In this document: positions 15,224-21,839 of the stretch, one piece after another
Layout: every line of letters begins with the position of its first letter
How positions within the stretch are numbered: the first letter of the stretch is position 1
Assembly: GCA_025997155.1 (NCBI GenBank)
Contig: BNUF01000031.1
Coordinates: forward strand, 1 to 21,839
DNA: 21,839 nucleotides
Source of the DNA: Clostridia bacterium
GTDB lineage: Bacteria; Bacillota; Clostridia; Lachnospirales; WQUN01
Direction: 5' to 3'
Notes under the pieces: generated by a model
Told to the model about the DNA's origin: nothing
Database searches by the model: none
The model's input: the letters and a program-made list of their open reading frames with translations, nothing else
Translations under genes and position numbers: made by a program

Positions 15224-18200
15224 TTAGAACAGACTAAGTTGATTTGTTTCACTCATACCATCGAGTATCCCGACGCGTTTCAAAATTTCAATGACGGTTT
15301 TGTTGACTTTCGTGCGTTCGACAAGATTCGCAATCGTTTCAAACTCGCCGTTCTCCCGCGCCGCAACAATGTTTTGGGCGACGTTCCCCCCAAGCCCCTG
15401 TATCGCGCAAAGCGGCGGCATAAGCCCGTTTTCCGTCATTATGAACTTGTCCGCCTTAGCCTCATACAGACTAAGAGACGCAAATTTAAGTCCCCTTGCG
15501 TACATTTCGACCACAAGTTCAAGTATCGTCTGAGTATTTTTATCCTTAGCCGTCTGGGCTTCTTTAGGCAAATTTCCAAGCCTTGTAAGTTCCGCCGCGG
15601 CGCGTTCCCGCCCGAACGCCATTAATTCATAGTCAAAATCTTCCGCCTTAACCGAAAGTGTCGCGGCATAAAACGCGTATGGGTGGTAAATTTTGTAATA
15701 TCCAATACGGACAGTCATCATAACATACGCGACAGCGTGTCCTTTCGGGAACAGATACTTTATTTTTTGACACGATTCGATATACCATTCAGGCACGTTA
15801 TTTTCGCGCAAAAGCGTCACTTCGTCATCTTTCAAACCCTTACCCTTACGCACATTTTCCATAATCTTGAAGGACGATTTTTTCGGCACTCCCCGCGAAA
15901 TGAGGTATAACATAATGTCGTCACGTGTCGGGATAATCGTGCCGATAGTCGCCACGCCGGCGCGTATGAAGTCCTGCGCGTTGTTAAGCCAAACGTCCGT
16001 ACCGTGCGAAAGCCCGGAAATACGCACCAAATCGGAAAAACTTTTAGGCAATGTGTCAAGGAGCATTTGCCGTACAAAGGACGTGCCAAATTCTGGCAAT
16101 CCAAGAGAACCCGTCTTACAGTTTATGTCCTCTGGCGTAACTCCAAGTGCCTCCGTTGACGTAAACAAAGAGATTATCTTGCTGTCGCCAATGTCGATTT
16201 TTGTCGGGTCAACGTCTGTCATATCGAAAAGCATACGAATAATCGTAGGCACGTCGTGTCCCAAAAGGTCGAGTTTGAGCAGCCGCCCGCTGATTGAATG
16301 ATAGTCGAAATGCGTCGTGACGACTGCTGAATTTACGTCATTCGCGGGGCGTTGCACAGGACAAAACTCGTAGATACTGTGTCCGCTCGGCACAATCATA
16401 AGCCCGCCAGGGTGCTGCCCCGTCGTTCGCTTAATGCCCGTGCAGCCGTCGCGGATTCGGTTCAGCTCCGCCCCGCGCAGCACAATACTTTTTTCGTCCA
16501 TATACTTACGAACATAACCATACGCGGTTTTGTCCGCAAGCGTACCGATAGTCCCCGCCTTGAACACGTGTCCTTCGCCAAAAAGTTCCTCCGTGTAGGC
16601 GTGCGCCTTCGCTTGGTACTCCCCCGAAAAGTTGAGGTCGATATCGGGTTCTTTGTCGCCGTCAAACCCTAGAAACGTCTCAAAAGGTATGTCGTGTCCC
16701 TCTTTTTTAAGCGCGGCGCCGCACACTGGGCATACCCTGTCGGGCATATCACAGCCCGAGCCGCCGCCGAAGCCAAGCACTTCTTCCGACGAAAAGTCCG
16801 AAAATTTGCACGATTCGCAGATATAGTGGGGCGAAAGCGGGTTCACCTCCGTAATCCCCGTCATAGTCGCGACAAAAGAAGACCCGACTGAGCCGCGTGA
16901 GCCGACAAGATAGCCTTCAGACACCGATTTATGCACTAATTTTTGTGCTATAAGATACATAACGGAAAAACCGTTTTTGATTATAGAAGTAAGTTCCTTG
17001 TCGAGACGCGCCGAAACAACGTCTGGCAAGGGGTCGCCGTAAATCTCGATTGCGCGGGTTGTCGCAAGTTCCTTGATTTGCTCCTCCGCCCCGTCGATTT
17101 TTGGCGGAAAAGTCTCGTCTGGGATTGGCTTAACGTCGCCTATGCTCTCCGCGATTTTGTTGGGGTTGAGGACAACGACGGCGTTTCTCGTCTCCTCGTC
17201 AAGGTACGAAAATTCCTGTAACATTTCGTCCGTTGTGCGGTAATACAAAGGCGGCTGGTTGTCCGCGTCCTTGAACCCGTCCCCCGCCATTATCACGCGG
17301 CGAAAAACCTCGTCCGATTTGTCAAGAAAATGCACGTCCCCCGTTGCCACGACTGGTTTTTTAAGGACTCGCCCCCACTCGATAATCTTCTTGTTTATAT
17401 CGATTAACGCGGCGACTGACGGTACAATTCCCTCCCGAACCATATACATATTGTTTCCGTTAGGCTGTATCTCAAAGTAGTCATAAAATTCGCCCAACTC
17501 GCGAAGGCGCGTGTCGTCCGCCCCGTCGCGAACGGCGCGGTAAAACTCCCCCGCCTCGCAAGCCGTCCCGATTAACAACCCGTCACGATGTTTTATAAAC
17601 TCGCTTTTTGGTATCCTCGGGCGTTTATAAAAATACTTTAGGTGCGAATCCGACACCAACTCATACAAATTCTTAAGCCCCGCCTGATTCTGCACCAAAA
17701 TAACGGCGTGAAAATGTTTCAGCTGTTTTATATCGACAAATTGTGACGCGTATAAATTTATATCCGTAAGTGTCTTTGCGTTTTCAATCAATTGTACCGA
17801 TTTTATAAAAATCCCCGCGCAAGCAAGCGCATCGTCAACCGCCCTGTGGTGATTTTCGAGAGCTACCCCAAGGTGTGCCGCGACTATATTCAACTTATGC
17901 TTTTTGAGTTCCTTAAAAAGCACCTTTGACAAAGTTAATGTATCACAAACAGTATTGTTAACAATCATTCCGAATTTTTTACTATGATAGCGTACAAAAC
18001 TCATATCGAAATTCGCGTTATGCGCGACAAAAACCGCGTCCCCCGCCCACTCCAAAAACTTGCGTAACGCCTGTTCCGTCTTAGGCGCGTCCGACACCAT
18101 CTCATCGGTAATTCCTGTTAATTCTGTAATATTATGGGGAATATTTTCCTCCGGGTCAACAAATGTAGAAAACTTTTCGATTATCTCAAGATTTCGGACG

Positions 18201-19477
18201 CGTACCGCCCCTATCTCGATTATCTTGCAAAAATCGGGTTTTAACCCAGTTGTTTCCAAGTCAAAAACCACGAATTCCCCCGAAATCTCTTGTTTCTTGT
18301 CGTTTTGCACAACCCCCGAAAGGTCGTCCGTCAAATACGCCTCGATTCCGTAAATAATCTTCACGCCGTATTTTGACGCGGCGGACATTGCGTCGGGGAA
18401 CGCCTGAACCACGCCGTGGTCCGTGACGGCAAGCGCCGTATGCCCGAGTTCGGCTGCGCGTTTGACATAATCCTTGATTCCGTTCACCGCGTCCATTGCG
18501 CTCATCTGCGTGTGCAAGTGCAATTCAATACGTTTAGTCGCGGCGGTATCCGTGCGTCCCGCCGCTTTTTCAGATTTTGCGATTTCCCTAAGCATTACCG
18601 TGAGTTCCTTTGAATACGCGTCAAACTGAACAATGCCGCGCACGGTAACGCAAGCGTCCTTTTGCAAAAATTCGTCAAAATTTTCGTCTTTATCGTGGAA
18701 AAATTTTACAGTTATGGAGCTTGTACCGTCCGTCATATCAAAAATCGTGAGTATACTCCCGCTTTTTATCTCGCGTTCCTCGACTTTAAGTACAGTCCCG
18801 CGTATCACAATCTCGTTATCTTGAAGTAACTCCGAGTTAAGCAAGGTGATATCCTTTGCGTCCGCCAATTTCTCGTTGATTTTAACCCCGCGGCTTCTGC
18901 GCTTAGGTTTTTCCGAGGTTTGTTGCGGCTTGTTCGCTTGTTCCTTCGCCTCAAGCCACGCCTTCGGCAACTCGTTTTGTTTAATATTTTTACTTCTTTT
19001 AGAAGGCGGCAAACTCTCGCATTTAACATATATGTTCAATCCGAAATTGTCCCGCGCAATCTGTTCGATACGCTTGTCAAATTTTTTCGCCGAAAAAAGA
19101 ACCTCGCCGCCCTGCGCGAGTTTCAGCAAAAGTTCCTTTTCCGTCAAGTCATATTCAGAAAATCTTAAAATTTGCGAACAAAAAGGGCTTTCGTCCGCGA
19201 CAATTTCTACCAAATTCCGCCAGAAATCGGAGGGCGAAAGATTGTCTATCTTATAGTACGGCGTAATATGTATCGTGTGTAGGTTGGGTATCCCCTGCGC
19301 CAGTTGTTGCTTGAGCTGCGCGTAGTTATTTTGCGGAATGAGCGTGGAACTTTCGAGGGCGAGAAACATTTCCCGCCTATCGTTTACAGAAATAGATTTC
19401 ACAACAGAAGTACCAAAAGTTTGTTTCAAGCCCGAATTTATAGAAACGTTTTTGAAAACCTCCGCAAAATATTTCAT
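15224..19477 (-). CDS. polC: DNA polymerase III alpha subunit, PolC type
   Basis: The replicative polymerase of low-GC Gram-positives. The start is ATG 19477, 5 nt after AGGGG (GTG 19483 abuts the ribosome site), giving 1417 residues, normal for PolC. Domains (numbered from 19483): N-terminal domain to about 160, basic linker KPKRRSRG, OB fold about 215-305, PHP domain (ELHLHTQMSAMDAV, LAVTDHG), and an inserted DEDDh 3'-5' exonuclease from about 400 (VVFDLETTG, AHNANFDMS, HHRAVDDALA). Next come the four-Cys zinc site (CESC...CPVCG, about 884-923), palm GSRGSVGSSF and PDIDLNF near 948, and TTGQHPGG. The last five residues, QLSLF, are a beta-clamp binding motif. It lies 15 bp after ispG in the same operon, a pairing common in Clostridia. 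Confidence 0.98.
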   Translation of the reverse strand: MKYFAEVFKNVSINSGLKQTFGTSVVKSISVNDRREMFLALESSTLIPQNNYAQLKQQLAQGIPNLHTIHITPYYKIDNLSPSDFWRNLVEIVADESPFCSQILRFSEYDLTEKELLLKLAQGGEVLFSAKKFDKRIEQIARDNFGLNIYVKCESLPPSKRSKNIKQNELPKAWLEAKEQANKPQQTSEKPKRRSRGVKINEKLADAKDITLLNSELLQDNEIVIRGTVLKVEEREIKSGSILTIFDMTDGTSSITVKFFHDKDENFDEFLQKDACVTVRGIVQFDAYSKELTVMLREIAKSEKAAGRTDTAATKRIELHLHTQMSAMDAVNGIKDYVKRAAELGHTALAVTDHGVVQAFPDAMSAASKYGVKIIYGIEAYLTDDLSGVVQNDKKQEISGEFVVFDLETTGLKPDFCKIIEIGAVRVRNLEIIEKFSTFVDPEENIPHNITELTGITDEMVSDAPKTEQALRKFLEWAGDAVFVAHNANFDMSFVRYHSKKFGMIVNNTVCDTLTLSKVLFKELKKHKLNIVAAHLGVALENHHRAVDDALACAGIFIKSVQLIENAKTLTDINLYASQFVDIKQLKHFHAVILVQNQAGLKNLYELVSDSHLKYFYKRPRIPKSEFIKHRDGLLIGTACEAGEFYRAVRDGADDTRLRELGEFYDYFEIQPNGNNMYMVREGIVPSVAALIDINKKIIEWGRVLKKPVVATGDVHFLDKSDEVFRRVIMAGDGFKDADNQPPLYYRTTDEMLQEFSYLDEETRNAVVVLNPNKIAESIGDVKPIPDETFPPKIDGAEEQIKELATTRAIEIYGDPLPDVVSARLDKELTSIIKNGFSVMYLIAQKLVHKSVSEGYLVGSRGSVGSSFVATMTGITEVNPLSPHYICESCKFSDFSSEEVLGFGGGSGCDMPDRVCPVCGAALKKEGHDIPFETFLGFDGDKEPDIDLNFSGEYQAKAHAYTEELFGEGHVFKAGTIGTLADKTAYGYVRKYMDEKSIVLRGAELNRIRDGCTGIKRTTGQHPGGLMIVPSGHSIYEFCPVQRPANDVNSAVVTTHFDYHSISGRLLKLDLLGHDVPTIIRMLFDMTDVDPTKIDIGDSKIISLFTSTEALGVTPEDINCKTGSLGLPEFGTSFVRQMLLDTLPKSFSDLVRISGLSHGTDVWLNNAQDFIRAGVATIGTIIPTRDDIMLYLISRGVPKKSSFKIMENVRKGKGLKDDEVTLLRENNVPEWYIESCQKIKYLFPKGHAVAYVMMTVRIGYYKIYHPYAFYAATLSVKAEDFDYELMAFGRERAAAELTRLGNLPKEAQTAKDKNTQTILELVVEMYARGLKFASLSLYEAKADKFIMTENGLMPPLCAIQGLGGNVAQNIVAARENGEFETIANLVERTKVNKTVIEILKRVGILDGMSETNQLSLF

Positions 19478-19492
19478 AGACACCCCTAAAAT

Positions 19493-20524
19493 CTACCACC
19501 GATTGATTTCGTCAAGCAAGGCGGGAACAAGTTCCTGCTCGTCCAACTTTTTGACAATGAGTCCCTGTTTGAACAAAACCCCGCAACCCTTTCCGCAGGC
19601 GATTCCGATATCCGCGTCCTTTGCCTCGCCCGGACCGTTCACGGCGCAACCCATAACGGCGACGTTTATGTTTTTCTTCACGCCTTGGCAATTTTTTTCG
19701 ATGATTTCCGCCATTTTGATTAAGTCAACTTCCGTGCGTCCGCAGGTCGGACACGCAATAATATTTACGCCGAATCTCCGCATCTCAAGCGCCTGTAAAA
19801 GCTGTCTCGCGGCGATAACCTCTTCTAACGGATTCGCCGTCAGGGATACTCTAAGTGTGTCGCCGATTCCCGCCAGAAGAAGCGCTCCCAGACACGCGGC
19901 GGACTTAATCGTCCCCGCTTGTTTCGTCCCCGCCTCGGTGATTCCTATATGCAATGGGTATTCCGTAAGTTTAGACAACTTTGTGTACGCCTCGTAAGTA
20001 AGCGGGACACTGCTCGACTTAATGCTTATAACTATGTCAGAAAAATCCAAATCCTCCAGTATGTGTACGTGCCCAAGCGCGCTCTCGCAAAGCGCGTCCG
20101 CCGTCACTCCTCCGTGTTTTTTAAAAAGTTCGGGTTCAAGCGACCCGCCGTTCACTCCGATTCGTATAGGCACACGGCGTTCTTTCGCCGCCGACACGAC
20201 TTTTTGTACGTTTTCGATTGAGCCTATGTTCCCTGGGTTTATCCGCAATTTGTCGATTCCCGACGCGACGGATTGTAGGGCTAATCTGTAATCAAAATGT
20301 ATATCCGCCACAAGCGGGATATTCACGGATTTTTTAATCTCCGCTACCGATTCCGCCGTCTCCGCGTCCTTGACGGCAATCCGCGCAATTTCACAACCAT
20401 TTTCCTCTAATTCCTTTATTTGGGCAATAATGTCAATAGTAGTGCGTGCGTTCGCCATAGACTGGATTGCGACAGGCGACCCTCCGCCGATTGTAATATT
20501 CCCAATATCAACCTTTTTTGTCAT
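19493..20524 (-). CDS. ispG: 4-hydroxy-3-methylbut-2-enyl diphosphate synthase (GcpE)
   Basis: A 4Fe-4S enzyme of the MEP pathway that converts MEcPP to HMBPP for isoprenoid synthesis. It has 343 residues with a TIM barrel at the N-terminus (PVAIQSMANARTTID, PLVADIHFDYRLAL, DKLRINPGNIG) and the cluster domain at the C-terminus. Cluster ligands are Cys258 and Cys261 in ACPTCGR and Cys293 in MGCAVNGPGEA, with conserved Glu300. Its ATG overlaps the TGA of the preceding gene (ATGA), and polC follows 15 bp later. The MEP-pathway neighbours dxr and rseP, often upstream in Clostridia, are replaced here by a secreted DUF3298 protein. Confidence 0.97.
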   Translation of the reverse strand: MTKKVDIGNITIGGGSPVAIQSMANARTTIDIIAQIKELEENGCEIARIAVKDAETAESVAEIKKSVNIPLVADIHFDYRLALQSVASGIDKLRINPGNIGSIENVQKVVSAAKERRVPIRIGVNGGSLEPELFKKHGGVTADALCESALGHVHILEDLDFSDIVISIKSSSVPLTYEAYTKLSKLTEYPLHIGITEAGTKQAGTIKSAACLGALLLAGIGDTLRVSLTANPLEEVIAARQLLQALEMRRFGVNIIACPTCGRTEVDLIKMAEIIEKNCQGVKKNINVAVMGCAVNGPGEAKDADIGIACGKGCGVLFKQGLIVKKLDEQELVPALLDEINRW

Positions 20525-21594
20525 CTAAGAATCCCCTCGAGCTGCGCCAGCGGTATCTCAAAGGAGACAATCCCGTGCGAAAAAGACGCAATATCATAGG
20601 GTTGGTACATCAAAACGAGTTTGCCGTCCTTTAAATAAAAATCTTTCGGTAACTCTTTGACGGGGAAGTTCTGCGTATTCATAATATCCGCGTAAACTTC
20701 GTTCTCTCTGTATGTCGCGCCGATTTGGGTATTTATAGCCGAAAGCAACGTCTTCTCGTAACCCGCGTTGAAAATGTCGTCAAGCCCAAGCACGACAGGC
20801 TTTGTAATGTTGCTAACCTCAATATTGGTCGTGTTCGTCGTCACGACCTCGTGCGCCCCGCCTGTATAGGATTCACTCGAAGTCAAAACCGTTATAATAT
20901 TGTCATCAATCGGAAGAATCTCAAAGTATTTCGTTTCGCTGGCGATTCGGCTGATTCCCACGGCTGTTCTCACGGCGTCCTCCGCGTCCTGCCCGAGTTT
21001 GTCAAAATAACTGTTCACGGGCGTAAAAGGGCGGCGTGCGTTAAGTCGTCCTAAATCGGCGTAAAAAGAAGGAACGATTATGTCCGCTTGGCTTTTATTG
21101 TACTTATCGTCAGAAACAAATTGATACGGGTTAGACGAAACATAAATGTCAGTATCCGGAATACGTATAGGAGCTTTTGTGTACAAGTGCGCGTCCGGCT
21201 GTGTACCGTCAGTAATCTTGACAATCGTCTGTTTCTCGTCCGTTTCGATTTTCGGCAAAAGCTGCTCCGCGAAACTCACGGGAACCATAGTCACGCCGCC
21301 CTCGATTCGCACGGGTTCGGTCAGTTCAGTCGCGATTCCGTCGATTGCCGCCGCCGTACTCCCGATAATCACGCGGAAGTCGACAAAATCACCCTCGCCG
21401 ATAATCGTTGCGCTTGTGTCGTCATAGTAGAGATTGCAGCCGATAGCGTCCGCAACGGGGCGTATGGATACGTAGTTCCCAGATTCTGTAATCGGCGCGA
21501 TAGGAACGCCATTTATAAATAGGTCGCTGGCAAAAACCGCCTGCGGAATAATCATAGTAAAAAGTGTGCAAAAAGCCACCTTTGCGAATCTCAT
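20521..21594 (-). CDS. Secreted protein with copper-amine-oxidase-like N-terminal domain and DUF4163/DUF3298
   Basis: A 357-residue product from ATG 21594, which follows AAGGAGG. Signal peptide at about 1-23 (AVFASD as cleavage region). The copper amine oxidase N-terminal-like domain spans about 27-115 (LFINGVPI, YVSIRPVADAIGCNLYYDD, GVTMVPVSFAEQL), a wall or matrix stalk domain common in Clostridia. A DUF4163-like region (about 140-250) contains YTGGAHEVV, and DUF3298 ends the protein (DFYLKDGKLVLMYQPYDIA, HGIVSFEIPLAQL). The same pair occurs in PdaC and the RsiV extracellular domain. No deacetylase or anti-sigma domain is attached, so the role is open; cell-wall or lysozyme-related binding is a guess. 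First gene of the operon with ispG and polC. Confidence 0.88.
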   Translation of the reverse strand: MRFAKVAFCTLFTMIIPQAVFASDLFINGVPIAPITESGNYVSIRPVADAIGCNLYYDDTSATIIGEGDFVDFRVIIGSTAAAIDGIATELTEPVRIEGGVTMVPVSFAEQLLPKIETDEKQTIVKITDGTQPDAHLYTKAPIRIPDTDIYVSSNPYQFVSDDKYNKSQADIIVPSFYADLGRLNARRPFTPVNSYFDKLGQDAEDAVRTAVGISRIASETKYFEILPIDDNIITVLTSSESYTGGAHEVVTTNTTNIEVSNITKPVVLGLDDIFNAGYEKTLLSAINTQIGATYRENEVYADIMNTQNFPVKELPKDFYLKDGKLVLMYQPYDIASFSHGIVSFEIPLAQLEGILR

Positions 21595-21626
21595 CAAAAA
21601 TCCTCCTTAGGTTAAAACTTGTTTTT

Positions 21627-21655
21627 ATTATACCACAAATTTTATTTTTCTTCAA
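21627..21655 (-). promoter_or_regulatory. sigma-A promoter for the DUF3298-ispG-polC operon
   Basis: Minus strand: -35 TTGAAG (21655-21650), 17-nt spacer, -10 TATAAT (21632-21627) with a TGG extension. The -35 lies in the last codons of the upstream gene. This is the only promoter seen for 6.3 kb of ispG-polC transcription. Confidence 0.72.
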
Positions 21656-21839
21656 GGTTTCTAAAATATTCTAATTTAGCCTCTTGGTCGGCTTTATATT
21701 GCGTTTGCGGTATATTGCAAGCTCTAATTATTTCGGCGAATTTTTTCGAGAATTTTTTTGCCCCGCGAACGTTGAGGTGAAAAATGTCGTAAAAATCTGT
21801 ATCTATATAATCCGTTCTATCGGATAAATCGACAAAACC
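21642..21839 (-). CDS. SGNH-hydrolase-like protein, C-terminal 65 residues
   Basis: The open frame enters from the right edge and ends with TAA at 21644-21642. The visible part includes DTDFYDIFHLNVRGAKKFSK. The Asp-x-x-His pair in YDIFHLNxxGAxxF is the last catalytic block of SGNH/GDSL hydrolases, in the style of the DltD/AlgX-like and clostridial secreted members. A charged tail with no further motif follows. The catalytic Ser block lies outside the window, so the substrate (possibly O-acetyl or similar groups on the cell wall) cannot be judged. Confidence 0.72.
   Translation of the reverse strand, partial: GFVDLSDRTDYIDTDFYDIFHLNVRGAKKFSKKFAEIIRACNIPQTQYKADQEAKLEYFRNLEEK

Noticed and set aside
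15867..16301. 144-codon plus-strand frame inside polC
   Set aside because: Antisense shadow of the polymerase region; composition is that expected from the reverse of polC codons.
19338..19997. 219-codon plus-strand frame opposite the polC/ispG junction
   Set aside because: Antisense of two genes with clear motifs; no ribosome site and no plausible protein features.

Overview
The window reads as a chromosomal segment of a Gram-positive, Clostridia-like member of the Bacillota with moderate GC. The evidence is a PolC-type DNA polymerase III (about 1.4 kb codons), a class B sortase, a TIGR04086/YrzE-type membrane protein, a small protein resembling the clostridial CDIF630_02480 spore-surface family, a VanS-like histidine kinase, and strong AGGAGG-type ribosome binding sites with sigma-A promoters that mostly carry a TGn-extended -10. 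No rRNA, tRNA, CRISPR array, transposase or phage gene was seen. Genes are tightly packed: the longest stretches without a gene are about 227 bp (3194-3420) and 94 bp or less elsewhere, once the small gene at 12668-12841 is counted.

Layout. 1-1394: two pieces of one gyrB facing each other across a breakpoint at 122|123. The N-terminal 424 codons are on the minus strand and a 40-codon C-terminal piece is on the plus strand; the Toprim core between them is absent. This looks like an inverted chimera at a contig end. 1403-3193 (-): malQ, 8 bp upstream of gyrB, with an unusual basic tail. 3421-3867 (+): Asn/Arg-rich lipoprotein. 3963-6861 (+): OmpR-type response regulator and a multi-pass histidine kinase. 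6898-7599 (+): BI-1/YccA membrane protein, ending at a bidirectional terminator. 7630-9992 (-): a four-gene partner-switching cassette (STAS antagonist, degenerate RsbW-like protein, canonical RsbW-like kinase, receiver-PP2C phosphatase) with no sigma factor beside it. 10099-12679 (+): uvrC and a class B sortase. 12668-12841 (-): 57-residue membrane protein. 12918-13310 (+): TIGR04086 protein. 13370-13513 (+): 47-residue spore-surface-like protein behind a hairpin that buries its ribosome binding site. 13508-15153 (-): dapA-dapB. 15224-21594 (-): an operon of a secreted CuAO-N/DUF3298 protein, ispG and polC. 21642-21839 (-): C-terminus of an SGNH-hydrolase-like protein, cut by the window edge.

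How the genes fit together. Most are housekeeping: DNA topology, replication, nucleotide excision repair, isoprenoid precursors (MEP pathway), diaminopimelate for lysine and peptidoglycan, and alpha-glucan metabolism. Two regulatory modules stand out: the two-component pair followed by BI-1, which suggests envelope stress sensing, and the partner-switching cassette, whose final target is not encoded here. The points most worth a second look are the gyrB inversion, the partner-switching cassette with its ATP-site-less RsbW paralogue, the MalQ basic tail, and the hairpin over the ribosome binding site at 13318-13369.
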